Positions 22,828 to 35,505 of a stretch of 64,000 nucleotides of DNA are shown here, in pieces. The stretch covers positions 332,509-396,508 of the forward strand of contig JACAXG010000270.1 of NCBI GenBank assembly GCA_018881555.1. The letters are read 5' to 3'. The position numbers and the translations under genes were made by a program. The first letter of the stretch is position 1; every line of letters begins with the position of its first letter. The stretch is from Amblyornis subalaris (lineage: Eukaryota; Chordata; Aves; Passeriformes; Ptilonorhynchidae). The notes under the pieces were generated by a model. It was given only the letters and a program-made list of their open reading frames with translations, ran no database searches and was not told the DNA's origin.

Positions 22828-25800
22828 CACTAATTTTTGGAAGAGTGTCTTTGGCTAAAAAGATCTTCAGAAAGGGTGGCCTAGAAATTACAGAAGTTAT
22901 TATTGGTTTGTGTGATAACTGGAAGTCACACACACACAGAGTGCACTGTCTTTGGGGTCTAGAGTGAATACCAAATACTTAAAAAAATTATCAGGGCTAT
23001 TTTCAAAGGTCTGGATACAAGAGATACCTAAGGACACCCCTGTATGTGACCCTAAATGTTCTAACAAAAATACATACTTGCAGTATTTTTCTCAAGTGAC
23101 ATAATAATTTTATTTCTTTCTCACAACTCTGTGCAATGAATCTTCATCTTGTGAATGAAAAAATCTCAAACCACTAAATTCCATCTGTAGACAGGTCAGC
23201 TAGATTTGTGCCAGGTTTGACACAGCTGTCATTTGTGTGTCCTCTTATATCTTATGCTGTATTAAGGAGAAATACAATTACTAAACCATTAGGACACATG
23301 ATCCCAAGTACTCAGCCATAATGACATAAAAATAGAGAAACAGATTTTTTGCATTACAGCATGTCATATTTGTAAATACCTTAGTAAATACTGAAAGTCA
23401 AAATGATGACATGGCAAATGTAACTTTCAAGAAGTATAAGAACTATATTATCAAACATCTCAGTCTTACAAAAAAGCTTATTGAATTGTTGGAGGTTTTT
23501 GTTATGCTTACGAGTATAAAGAAGAAATTGTATGTGTTTCACAATTGCAATTTAAAATATATTACAGCACTCAAGTCATGTTTGGGTCTAGTTAGTCGGG
23601 GAAGTTGTATAGTAAATATAAAGTTATGACATAGTCCCTAATTAATTCTGGCTTCATCAAAGGCATTGGCATCATTCCCACATTTTATCTGGTGCTAGGA
23701 TTTCACTTATTGCCCGGTGTAGACCAAAAGGCCAAAGAGCTGAATTTCTCAAGGGCATCAAGCTTTTAAACATGGGAATATCCACCTAGGTATAATCATG
23801 AGGTCAAATATTTATTAAAATATTTATGTTTAACTCAGAAAAAGAATTCCAAAGGAACTCTGTGTTATCACAGTACTGCTGTGGCAACCACCTTCATTAA
23901 GTCTAATAGCTTCTCTTGAGGGAGACACAATCACTGTAACTTAAAAAGCACCACTCTCTTTTCTCTCCAGTAAAAATGACTGTAGAAACAAGGAATTCAA
24001 AGCTGATTAAAAAAAAGGACAGAATTACGAAAATATAAGGCATGAAAGAAAAAATTTGTCTCTCTCCCTAAGCCCCCAAAAGAAAGAATGAGTAATTTGA
24101 CCTAAGTTTACTCGAATATTGGAAATTTGTCGAAGGACAAGCATCGCTTGAAAGCATTCCAGTAAAAGCTATTAGAATTCTGCTAAGGAAACATGTTTGG
24201 AAATACATTTACTGACCTTTTAAAAAATATCCTTTTATAAAATTTCAGAGATGAGCCTGACAAAAACTCATAGTTCTTGACAGATGTTAACTGAGCTAAG
24301 TTGATTTACAATACATGAGGCTTTGAGTTTGGTTGAATGGCAGCAGAGCTCTTGATTTGGCATGTATTTTGTCATGATCCCCTGAGGCATTCTGACTGCT
24401 GTCCAGAATCATTCCAGGGATTACTGAAGGCATTTATTGCACAATCTTCCTAGAACTCACTGTTGAAGTTTGAAAACAATGATAATTTCACTGTTTGTGA
24501 CCAAATTGTGCCTGATCTTATTGCAGATATAAAAGAAGGGGCGGAGGTTACATGATACCCTTTTATTCCCTTTGCATGTCTTCGGGCATGTAACGTTGCT
24601 AGTTCTCACCTCCATCTCAAAGGTAGAGGAGTGAGGAGGAAATGACAGCTGTGGTTGTCTTCTACATGCCTTTCCAATGCCCCTGAGAGCCTGGACATTG
24701 GAAAGGAGACTTCCAGGAAGACACACAAAGGCTCTCAGATTGGTATTTCATTCTGTACCAGGCATGCTTCCCTTGGAGATGTGGGAGCTTTCACCCCCCA
24801 TCAGAGATGAAAGTCAGCTGTCTGTATCTTTCAATCCTCACTGCACTGTGTTATTAGATAATGTTTTCATTTACAAAGAGAAGGTCTATACACAATCTAT
24901 TTTTATGCAACATCTGTGGCTCTCTTTCACTGGCCTACAGTAAAAGGCTGTCATGATCTTCATCCAGTGCTATTTTCCAGTTTCGGTTGTTGAAAGGAAG
25001 AACAGCCACAGTAGGCAAAATTTTAGAATTCTGAACTTTTTGTTTCTATTAAAAAATTAATATAAGCATAAAAAATTTAGACACTAAAATTTCTAGGTTG
25101 AAATTTTTCTAGGCTGTGAAACCCTATTTTTCTTCCCCAAGTTATTAACAAGGTAGTTTTGAGTCCCAAGCAGTTCCCCATTCTTTAAGAAAATTTTTAA
25201 AGTGTCTTAAGAAATTCTCTAAGTGTCTCATGCTTTCTCATATTCAGATTGTGAATCTAGTTTATATGTACATCCTTTTGTCATAAAAGGAGCTTGTAAT
25301 AATTTTGCAGACCTTAGACTCTATTGATTTCCTGGCACTACTGCAACCTCTTTCCGACAGACTCTAAGTACTTCTGTCAGCCCTCCAATTTTCTTGTGGC
25401 CTTTTTTTTTTTTGTGCAATTTAACATTACATTTTTTAATGCCACATTTTGGGTTTTGCTGGCTTATATTGTTCCGTATATGTCTGTGACTGGTTTTCCT
25501 GACCACATGGATCATCAGTGGTTTCAGCTTGGAAATCGTTTCCCTAGACAGCAGCTTGCAGTAGAGCTCAACAGCCAGTATACCTGCTCTGTAAAAAATA
25601 CTGTGTACGGGGGATCCTATTTGTTTCCCTCTCTGCACAGGGAGGTGAGCATCCTTTCTGCTTCTCATCTTTGAATAGCATTTATATTCATCAAATATCT
25701 TCACTTCCCTAGCAATTAAAAATGAGCCCTTCTTCTCACAAGATTTGTATCACTGCCCGGTTGGAGAAGGGTTTCTTTTTCTTTCTTTAAAACCTATGCT

Positions 25801-26167
25801 AATTATTTTCTTCATAGATATAATTCTTCAAGACTGATTCACCGTGTTTGTACCTTGGTGCTACATCCTTTCTGGATAAAAAACCCTCTCAACATACCAA
25901 TTAGAAAAAAAGTTGTTATGAACCAGAAAATGTGTTTAGGTACAATAAGTCAATTTAATGTGTTTCATTCATTCCTTTGGTATGCTGAATTTTTTGGCAC
26001 TGGTAAACTAAATAATTTGTTGTCAAGGGAAGAGGTATATGGCAGTTGTAGGTGAGGAAAAAAATCTCATTTCTGAATACATAACAGCATATGATTCCAT
26101 ATCATCTTCAGAAATGGTTTTCTTTTCTGTTGGAGATATTTTTCAAATCCTAATGTATTTCATACAC
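22828..26167. other. AT-rich sequence, no gene recognised
   Basis: No repeat family or gene is recognised. Short frames at 24457-24943 and 25321-25704 are open on both strands, which suggests chance rather than coding. A T-rich run lies near 25403. Confidence 0.5.
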
Positions 26168-26705
26168 AGAATGGTTGACATTGGAAGGCGGTTCTGGAAC
26201 TCATCTCATCTAACCTCCTTGCTCAAGCAGGAATATCTACCTAGAGCTGATTCCCTGGGACCATGTCCAGATGGCTTTTGACAATTTCCAAGCATGGAGA
26301 TTCTACTACTTTTCTGGGCAGGGTGGGCCAGTGCTCAGTCATTCTCACAGCAAAAAAAAAAGTGGTTCCTTGCATTCACAAGGAATTTTCTGTGGTTCTG
26401 CCTCTGGTCCTGTCACTGGGCACCACTGCAAGAAGCCTGGACACCTCTTCTGTGTATTTATCTACCTCCCTTCATGTATTATATACACTGATGGCATTTC
26501 CCCTGAGCGTTCTCTTTTCCCCTCATCATTTTCATGTCGCTTCTCTGGCTCTTTGCAGTATGATCACATCCCCCCTGCAATGTACTACCCAGCAGTCCAG
26601 ACGCAGCCTCACCAGTGCTGAAGGAAGCAGAAAGATCACCTCCCTTGACCCGCTGGCAATACTGTTAATACAGCCCAGGATATCATTAGCCTTCCTTGTA
26701 GCAAG
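26168..26705 (-). mobile_element. CR1 LINE, antisense 3' fragment
   Basis: This reads as the reverse complement of the CR1 3' region. At the low-coordinate end is AGAATGGTTGACATTGGAAGG (reverse of the CR1 tail), followed by 'TCTAACCTCCTTGCTCAAGC', 'CTGTCACTGGGCACCACTG', a pyrimidine-rich part, 'CTCACCAGTGCTGAAG' and 'GATCACCTCCCTTGACC'. It includes the 3' untranslated region and the last part of ORF2, about 0.54 kb in all. The 167-codon plus-strand frame across it is a shadow of the element. Confidence 0.9.
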
Positions 26706-29700
26706 GTCTTTACATAAGAAATCACATTCCTTTATTGTTTGGGTTTTTTTAAGGATTTGTTTGTAGAAAACTACCTTCTTTTTTTTTTAGCATTTAAGAC
26801 ATTCTTTTTGTTATTCCTGTGCTTTTCTCAGGGACAATGTAATGACAGTAATTTTTCTAAAATCAGGCATAAACAGGACCTACTTCCCTATTTGGCCTGT
26901 AGTACATAATTAGAGATAGCGTCCAGGTAATACCCCAACTCTAGTGCATCACTTTTGTAGTTCAGCACAGCTAATAATTTCCCAGAACAGAATCCATACC
27001 TGAAATATTATTGACATAAAGAATTTAGTGTTGCTTTGATGTTCATACGGTCCTTTGGAAATTTGTGCTATTGTAAAACTTACTTTAATCCAGCAGATCT
27101 GAGACTCGCACTTGATAACCACGAAACAAAGAATGCTTCATTCATATCTGTCACTGGGTTTCAGCCACTGTCTTTTCTTGTTCCAAAGTTGGCTGTTATT
27201 TCATAATTAGAATATAACACTTGGCAGATGCTATGTGTATTTATGTTTTTGTTCTTTGCCTCCGTCACTAAGACTGGTAAGAGTGCTAGCACTCTCTGCC
27301 ATTTGTCCTTCAACGAAGGCAGCTGATGTACATTCTTCCCCCACTTAAATAAAGAGCAGTTTAATGAGACTTACGTGCTGTTTCTGGTAAGAGGCCAGTG
27401 GGTGATTAGTGAACTAGCAGTATACTGACCTCTTCCTTTAACCTGCTTTATATTCACTGCATGTTGACATACCAGTGTAAAGTTTAGAGCCAAGTATTTA
27501 ATGCTATTTCAATGATTCCAAGCCCAAATTTTCACTCACAAGTTCTTTTATGCATGCAGCAGGCTTACTGAATGTTATTTGATATCTAGAGTTCATTATT
27601 GAAACAGAATATGTAAACAAAGATACCAGTTGTGTAGATATTCTATGCCTCACACTCTAGATTTTATATATTTTGAAGTGTCTTTAAAAATATTTTGAAA
27701 ATTAAGATTTCCTAAACCACTTTTCTATAAGTACTTAAGCATGACTTAAAACATAGCACATTTGGATTTTTCTTCACATGATGAATTATACCTGTGCTGT
27801 TATTTTTTCATATTTACAAGGTAAAATTTCAGAGGAATACCAGAATTTTTTAAACTCCATTAAACTGATTTTTAAACCTGGGTTGCATTTAAAAATGGAG
27901 AGAAAAGGGTTACAGTGGAATACATCTAAAAAAATTCTGCTCTTAATCAAACTATATTGGAATGTAACAGTTGCTGCCTTCCTGTCAATGTTATTTGCTG
28001 ATGCAGCTCAGTGCAGTTGAATCACCACAAGGGAGACATTTCAAGAGCTTGGTGTTCAAGCACCCCTTGGATGAAATCCATAAAAGAGCAGACATGAGCT
28101 GAGTAATAAATCCCATAGACACGTATGCTGGTGCCATGAAATGGTATCAGTAATCTTATCCAGAGTAGCAATTAAAATATCACAGCAGTAGTCTACCAAT
28201 AGTTTTCCTTTTAATAAAAATTCTAATCATGAAAGCAACAAAGTAAGAGATGATAGAAATTTTTATATAACAATGATGTTCTATTTCCAGTTATTAGTAT
28301 ATAATAACGGTGAAATACATTATTGCCTTTCTCCCTGTAAAAGCTGAAATATAAAAGTATGGCAGTGAAGTCTGGGCCATTAGGCTTTTTATGCACAGAG
28401 GCAAGCATGAACGATTCTGCTTATATCCATTGATGTGCTGGCATTTTTAAGTTCCATAGTAGTGTCTAACAGCTGGTAGTATACACTGCAGATCGAAGGC
28501 CCTTCACTTATTAAAATCTACAGAAGACTTCCAAGCTTCAACAGATAGGAAGTTGCAGCCTGATTTTTGCAAGTCTATGAGTCAAAATACTTGGTTTTCA
28601 GACCTGGGCGTAATGCACATATAGTTCAGAATTTCATGACCACTGTTAACAGGCTATCACAGGAGGAAATCCTGAATTACCTATGACCCACTTGGTCTCT
28701 CCCAGGACTTCTGAGGTTGCTCTGACAGCTGTTGTCTTTGACAAAGTGCTTCCTAGAGATGACATCTGAGGATGCAAAAGTTATTTTGCCAAAAACATAG
28801 GTAGCATGCAAATTAAAATAAATAATAGACAGAATCTTTAAGGGTAGATATGCAAATGGTAATTAGATTGCATTACAAGTAATGAAATCCTAAATCACAC
28901 AAAGGTAAGTTACAAATATCAAGCAGTTTTTAAGCATGCCCAGAAGAGCTTTCAAGTTGACTCCATCATGATCCAGTAATGTGTTTCTCTATTAACCTTG
29001 CTAACTCACAAATTATGACCACCATTATTTGGGCAGGAGAAATATAACTCATTTCACATGGAGTGTTTAATGATTAAGAACAGACAGATATTATTTTCAT
29101 GTCATTCAACTGTCTTTTCTGAGTAGTTTCATTGATTTCACATTCGTTTTATTGTAAATTTGACTGAACTAAATTTGACTCTTCATATCTAAGTCAGTAT
29201 GTTCACGTAGTTTATGTAGTGGGCTGAGGTTCCACAGCATGCATTCAGAGTAGCAGTAACTATCTCTGTGCTTATGTTTTCCTGTACATATCCTTTTTAA
29301 AGAAGCGATATTTGCAATGCCATCGTAACATGGATCATGTTCCTAGTGAAGAGTGCAAGGAAATTTTATACTGAATTTTGAAAGTGTGTTTTGATTTATT
29401 TTCCAGTCCCTTATTAAAAAGGTAACTTCTGTTACCTGATAGGTGCAGAAAGTGCTGCAATATCTGTGTGTATAAATGTTAAGATATGTGCACAGTGCAG
29501 AACTCTCTCTTCACCACAATTTCGTAAAGTAATTTCTTCCCATGAAATGCAGAGAGATCAGTGAATTTTGTGCTCAGCTATAGTGAGGAGGGCTATTTTA
29601 TATGCCAGACTTCTTGGAGAATCCCTTGGAATGGACTTCCTTCCTCTGCTCGGAGCATGAGGTCCCACGGAAGGGGCATTTCGGTTCACAAGAAGAACTC

Positions 29701-32700
29701 CAAAGGAGTTATTTCCCTTCACTACATTTTTGACCCAATACACTGAATTTCACATAGCGGGGGAAATGCATGAGCCTTTTTCTACACTATATTCCAAGGA
29801 GAATCAAATCTCCAACTTGCCAAGGAAAAATGAAGTTGGCTTTGTTAAAAGTGTTGGAAGAATGTTGTAGGAGGGAAAAATGGTCAAGATAAAGACATAC
29901 TTGAAATTCTCTTGGGAATGGAAAGGGTAAAAACCAGCAAAACCCCTACACCGAGACTACTCAGTGTAGTAAGTGCAAGATCTTTTAAAAATTTGAGCTT
30001 TACAAGTCTTTTTGTGCTTCACTGTATTATTGATCAAATCAAAACTAAAATACATCATGACTTAAATACATGTAGGCCAACAGTTGTTATCTTGACTTAA
30101 TAATAGTTTTTGTAAAATCTGATTAATTTTTAATTTGTAACACACCTACATTTCACAGGCGTAATCACATAATCCAGATAATCTGGAGATAATCTGTTGA
30201 TGACCCTAACCTAGTGTTATACTCTGTGCTCCTGTCCATTAATGAAGCTATTTTTAACAATGTAATTAAGAAAATAGTCTTTACTATAAATAAAAAGGCA
30301 CAGCTCTGCATCACAATTGAAAAAAAGCAGATTTATACTGATAATAAATTAATGAAATAAAGGCTGAAAGTAGCCTATCAGAAAAGCCAGATGACAACAA
30401 TGGAACAGTATTGATGTCTTTTATTTATAATAGAGCACCTTGTCCGATTTTATCAGATAAAAAATGCCTATTTATGGGTTTTTTTCTTACTTTACAGTTC
30501 TTCTACTTTTTGAGTGTGTGAAGAGAATGTTCGACCGCGGGATAAGAAATAGCTTCACTTTCTAAAGATTAACTTGTTTTAGCACATACAAACACATTGA
30601 CCTAATTGCTTGGATACCTTTTAGCCCCTAATAATAGAATGGATAGCATTTTTGCTCTAAAAGTAACTTTTTAGATAGTATTTAGAGACATGGTAATGGA
30701 TATGAAAATGTATAGAAAGAAAAGAACCACCATTTGTTTAATACAAGAAATTTGCCTTATTTTATGACTAAAGAGATTGCAATTAAAGAACTAATTTATC
30801 TTTCTGCTGTTTCCCTGGGAGTTAATATCTGAGTTGTCTCATCAAGTCTGACAAATTTATTCTGTGGGTTTTTTTCTTGGGTCAATAGTTCAACTATTTT
30901 TTCAATAAATCTGAGACACTAAAAATTATGTTTGATTTGCAAATGCCTAAGTATACTTGGGAAATCAATCTAATAAAAATAGCATGAAATTGTGGGACAC
31001 AATTTACCGGAATATTGGCATAATTTTGTGACATAATATAGCATATAATTCCAGGTGTTAATTTGAGGGTATAGAATTGCAGTGCTGATAACATTATGAA
31101 GTGTTTGCCGAAATGCTAAATGCTTATAAGAGCAATTTTTTTCCTAATTTATAACTATCTGGTAATTAATTTGGCAACCAGAGCAAGCTTGTATACTAAA
31201 ATGCCTCGGTTAATTATTAAAATTATAATGTAGTGTCATCTGCATGAGTTTCTCTGGAGCATAAGAATGAAAAAGCAGTTTTAGACAAATTGACAAATTG
31301 ATTTGTTTTTCCAGTTACTTTGCTTAAGAAGTTTACATTGGCTCTGTGCTAAAGGATTATTTGCGGCTTTGGAGGAATCAAAGATAAGCTGATGAGGTTT
31401 TGAATGAAACCAGAGTGAAAATTTTAAAGTTATGGACCACCCAACTGTGGAAAGTTCCATCTGAAAAGAAATTGTTGGGAATAAATTAGACAGACTGTGA
31501 AGCAGGCGTACATAATTACGCCAATTCAATAGAACAAAAAAATATATATTTGCATTACTGGGAGAATTACACACCAGGGATTCAGGCTACAGGTATATTT
31601 AATTTCCTAGAAATTTATTTCAGCTTCTTTTCCTTTTCCCTGTGCCTTTCTATTCCCTATCTCCTCCATGTATATTGTATTTTCTCCCTGTCCCTTGAAA
31701 CTTCAAGAGACCAATTCTGAGGCAGCCTGTATGCAGCAAAATGCTGGGGAAACCATCCTCCAAAAGGGTTCCCAAAATATCCCAAAACCCCACAAATAAG
31801 AGTGCTAAAGAACACAAAATGTCTGGTTTGTGAAAGAAAAGGAGGTATTGTTTCACATCGTGGATATTTGGGAGGCTAGCTTCCGATAGTAGAGATGTCT
31901 ATTTGCGGTAACCAGAATAACACATCCAAATTTTATTTCCTTACATCTGACACACCCAAGCTGGCAGAATTATTTCTCTATGAATGTCAACAATGACACA
32001 TCAATGGTGTATCAGATTTCCAGCAGTGTGAATTTTTTTTCTTCCTCTTCATGTACACGGTTGCATTACATAAAATGCATAGAAGAGGAAGACTTTTCAG
32101 CCTTCACTCCATTCTCCGCACCAAATTGCCTTAGTTAGAGTCTCTTAATAAATTAGAGGACTTCTTTGGGTTTAGGAACCTCCTCTCTGACAGAGCAACT
32201 TAAGCATTTACGAGACATGTAACTTTTATATATTCCAGTTAAGAAAGAAAGAATCAGCCTAAGCCTGGCTCTAGCTGTTTAAATCATTAGTCAAGCAAAT
32301 CTTTCTCATGCTGGGTAAATGTGATTCTGATTCCAGAAATTGTTCTGACATGGACTTGCTCTGCTCTTTTAAGACAGGTTAGAGTACTCAGTGAAGACAA
32401 AATTCATAAGGCTCTGGTCTGTTACACCTACCGTAACAAAATAATGCAAGGAGTATTTTCACTATATTTCACTGTATTCACTGCTTTACGAATTCACTGC
32501 CTAATGGATGAGGATTTGTACAACTAAGTGAGAGAGAAGAGAAAGGAGGTAAAATGAAAGGATCAATCATTTGAGATGTAAATTTTGAAGGTTGCCTGCA
32601 AAATATTCTTGGAAGCTAATTTTGTTCTAGAGACCCTGCAAAAAATGTGCTCATAGCCAAGTGAAAGCTTGCTTGCTCACTTAGTGCCAGAATTACCACC

Positions 32701-33129
32701 CTTATCTACCTTCTTTTCTCACTCTGTTAGTCTCTTTCCCACCAAAAATATGTGAAAGAGTAGAAAAACCAGTGAAGGGTAGTAGGTGCTCCAGGAACAA
32801 GGCATCTGTTTCTACTACCATTTTAGGATTTTGATCTTTTATGGTGATGAAAGGCATCTCAACTTCCACTCTGTGTTGACGAGTATGGGTGTGTTATAAA
32901 ACACATTTGTTCAGAAAATTCCCTGGCCTGTCAAAAATCACATTTAATTTCACATTGTGTCTGATGCTCCAGCAGTTGCCTCCTTTGGCTATACTGAGGT
33001 GGAAGTTTATGTAAGAAAAAAGAACAGGTGAAAGCGCTCACTACAGACAGTAATTTCAGCATTTTGTTTTTAACATGGCATATGTAATACTATCAACTTC
33101 TTGCTGTTGCAGGGAAATATTTATTTTGA
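26706..33129. other. Long AT-rich stretch, no gene recognised
   Basis: About 6.4 kb without a recognisable gene, LTR or CR1. Open frames (for example 27778-28020 plus, 31281-31574 minus) lack motifs and splice context. Short homeobox/octamer-like motifs near 28.8 kb are listed separately. Several segments look complex rather than repetitive and could include conserved non-coding elements, which cannot be tested without an alignment. Confidence 0.5.
28806..28866 (+). promoter_or_regulatory. Paired octamer motifs with TAATTA; possible enhancer
   Basis: Two exact ATGCAAAT octamers (28806-28813, 28850-28857) lie 44 bases apart on the same strand, and a TAATTAG homeodomain-type core follows at 28860-28866. 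ATGCAAAT is the binding site of POU-domain factors. Such motifs also arise by chance in AT-rich DNA, so function is only suggested. Confidence 0.25.
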
Positions 33130-33550
33130 TATGGGCAGATATGGCTGGTGACAAGGGACATGCTAGGTAGGACAAGAGATCTCCAGAAGCCAGTAGATAA
33201 GGAAGTGGAGAAATTTGCACCTTTCCAAGAATTTGTGCAGGAGCTGTGGTCAGAGGTAAGGGTGGAAGTCAGGCAGCTACAACACTGATGTGCAAAACAG
33301 GCTCCATGATGAAAGAAAGGCAGCAGCGAAGTCAGGAAGACAGGAGATACCAAGGCTAATGAAATACAGAGTGGAGAAAAAGATCAGCAATACCCAAATG
33401 ACACACAGCATGTGGGAGAAGATTGTGTGGCTCATGGCCAGCATTTTCTTCCTCTTCAGCCAGGTCTGGATTTTCGGGTCCTATTTATCACAGATAGTAG
33501 GTGTAGCTCACCTGTCAGTTGCCCAGGCAGATGTATTAATATGCAGTTAA
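33130..33550 (+). other. Coding-like block, possible retroelement ORF1 fragment
   Basis: A plus frame is open from 33130 and includes 'LQKPVDKEVEKFAPFQEFVQ' then 'ELWSEV', reaching a donor-like GAG|GTAAGG at 33255 and a TGA at about 33284. An acceptor-like 'TTGCTGTTGCAG' lies just upstream (33112). After shifts of frame the sequence continues with Gln/Asp/Glu-rich residues to about 33550. A further frame (33290-33550) has a hydrophobic run, 'IVWLMASIFFLFSQVWIFG', probably fortuitous. The charged helix-like character and the decay of frames suggest the 5' or ORF1 region of an old CR1-type LINE, but I could not match it firmly. A real exon is the alternative. Confidence 0.3.
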
Positions 33551-34103
33551 ATTAAAAAAAAAAATATGCAGGACTAGTACTCAAGATTGATACAGACAAC
33601 CGAAGCTCTGTCTAAAACATGAAAAGTATCTGTGAATTTTTGGGATGGGGACACTGAAGAAATCTCCCTTGCTGTAAAACTGCAAACCAAATCAGAAACA
33701 CAAAGAAACAAACAAAAAACCACCAAACTCTAAGGCACAGGAAACAAAGAGTTTAGAAAGTTTATTCTGTAGTGGTTTGCCTGTGGTGAGCAGAGAGGCT
33801 TCTCTGGAGTAAACATGCTCTTGTCCTCTGAAATTACCAGCTGGAAGGGGGGAAACTCCATGATACCATAGCAACTGAGCCCACACAGGTGTTTCCTCTG
33901 CTGAGATGGAAAAGCTTGCCTGTACTTTACTGTGAGAATGAGTTCTGACATACCCATGTTTGTTTTAGCTGTTTTTTTCTAAGAAGGAAAGACCTATGTG
34001 TACCTTAGAATTAGAGCTGCCACTACAGCAGCCATTGAATACGTGTGTTGGAATATATAGACTGCATGATGTTTATACGGGAACCTTTTCTGTTGCTTTC
34101 TTA

Positions 34104-34131
34104 AAATAAGTTACTTTTTAGTAACTTATTT
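34104..34131. repeat. Perfect 12-bp inverted repeat with 4-base loop
   Basis: AAATAAGTTACT (34104-34115) and AGTAACTTATTT (34120-34131) are exact reverse complements around TTTT. The result is a compact hairpin in either strand. No surrounding element was identified. Confidence 0.85.
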
Positions 34132-34781
34132 CCACTTCATGCATCGAAAAATGTGTGTGCTTTGGAAATAATGCAAAGTCCACTAATTTAAGCATCTCAT
34201 AAAAAAGTATTAAATATCAAATACCAACTTGAAGGAAGTGTCTATACTTAGTTTTTAGAGTGTGTGTAACTTCTGAATGTACTTCAATTTTGTTTGTTTA
34301 AGCCATTGCTTAAATTAGCCATACTTTGGGGAATTTCTATGAATGCATCACGTATTTTGCTCTGTCTCTTAATAGATTTCCCAGATTTTCCACAGAAATA
34401 AAGTGTAGTCATCTGTAATCCCCACAGTCCAGGAATTCAGCACTTTCTGAAGTACAAATACATAATATCACATGAATATTCACAGCTACAATCAAAACTG
34501 ATCATCACTGTGGCATTAGTACCAAACAGAAGGGACTTCCCACTGGAAAGCTGGTGGAAGTAGGCTTAGGCAGACGGTTCATCTATCCATTCATTTACTG
34601 TCATGTGTGTCATGCAAAACTGACACAACAACTTGTTAACAGGCATATTATCACTGCAACATGCCACTACAACCATAACTACGAAAGCACATATTTACAC
34701 CGGATTGTAGGAAACAGAGAAGGTAGACATGTCAGGAACAAAATTCTTGGCCAACACAGTTTATCCTAAACTCGCAAGTTT

Positions 34782-34820
34782 AAGTATCAAATAATAATTA
34801 TAAAGTATCAAATAATAATT
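34782..34820. repeat. Short tandem duplication, period 21
   Basis: AAGTATCAAATAATAATT occurs at 34782-34799 and again at 34803-34820 without change, which suggests a recent local duplication. Confidence 0.9.
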
Positions 34821-35325
34821 TTATTTACTTCATCTAGCTCTCTTATCTCTTTACATATCAAACACTTGTACAAAGATTTCTTTTAAAACTACTGAAGGGA
34901 ACCTGACAGAGAGATATATTTAGGTTGCACTTTTCAAAGGAGCACAGATCAGTGTACTGACCTGTTTCTACTGTACTTCAGGAGATTTGTAGTACCTGAA
35001 TGGGTAAAAGAGAGGGAACAAAAGCCTTGCCAGTCTCTGTCAGCTTCCAGCAAAACCACAGCTAAATAATGTTGGAGAAGAGATTGACTTTGTATTTTTG
35101 AATATTTCTTCCCACACTTTCAAGCCCTAACTATGAATTAATTAAGTAAAACAGAGTAGTAAAATGCTGTTAAGATATAGAATGATGAAAAGTAAAGCAC
35201 AGCTTCTATGTAGTTGGTTTCTGTGACAGGGTGAGTGATACCAAATTGATGTCTCTGCAAAATGTGAAAAAAATACTTCACATGTTAAACCCATGGGTGC
35301 CAAATGTTACAGTCCTGTGACATAT

Positions 35326-35505
35326 TGTTCTGGTTTTGGCCAGGACAGAGTTAATTGTCCCTCAGTCGCCATGAAGGGGTGGAGCCTGGAGCCATGTGGG
35401 CATGTCTGGGTTGTTATTCTATAACATGAACACATGGCCAGGGGCGTCTATCATTTCTAAATCACGATAGATGTACTGAACTTCTGGGGATCCGGCTGCT
35501 GCTGC
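35326..35505 (+). mobile_element. LTR fragment (avian ERVL-like start)
   Basis: The segment starts TGTTCTGGTTTTGGCCAGGA followed by CAGAGTTAATTG, which matches the usual 5' end of a widespread avian ERVL-type LTR. It then runs through GC-richer sequence and gives way to CR1 sequence at about 35.5 kb. I see no TATA-poly(A) order or right terminus, so only a partial LTR is present. The right limit is uncertain. Confidence 0.45.

Larger units (their letters stand above)
33551..35325. other. AT-rich sequence, no gene recognised
   Basis: No element is recognised except the hairpin at 34.1 kb and a short duplication at 34.8 kb, listed separately. Confidence 0.5.

Noticed and set aside
26263..26766. 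Plus-strand ORF of 167 codons
   Set aside because: It runs antisense across a CR1 3' fragment and has no homology beyond the repeat.
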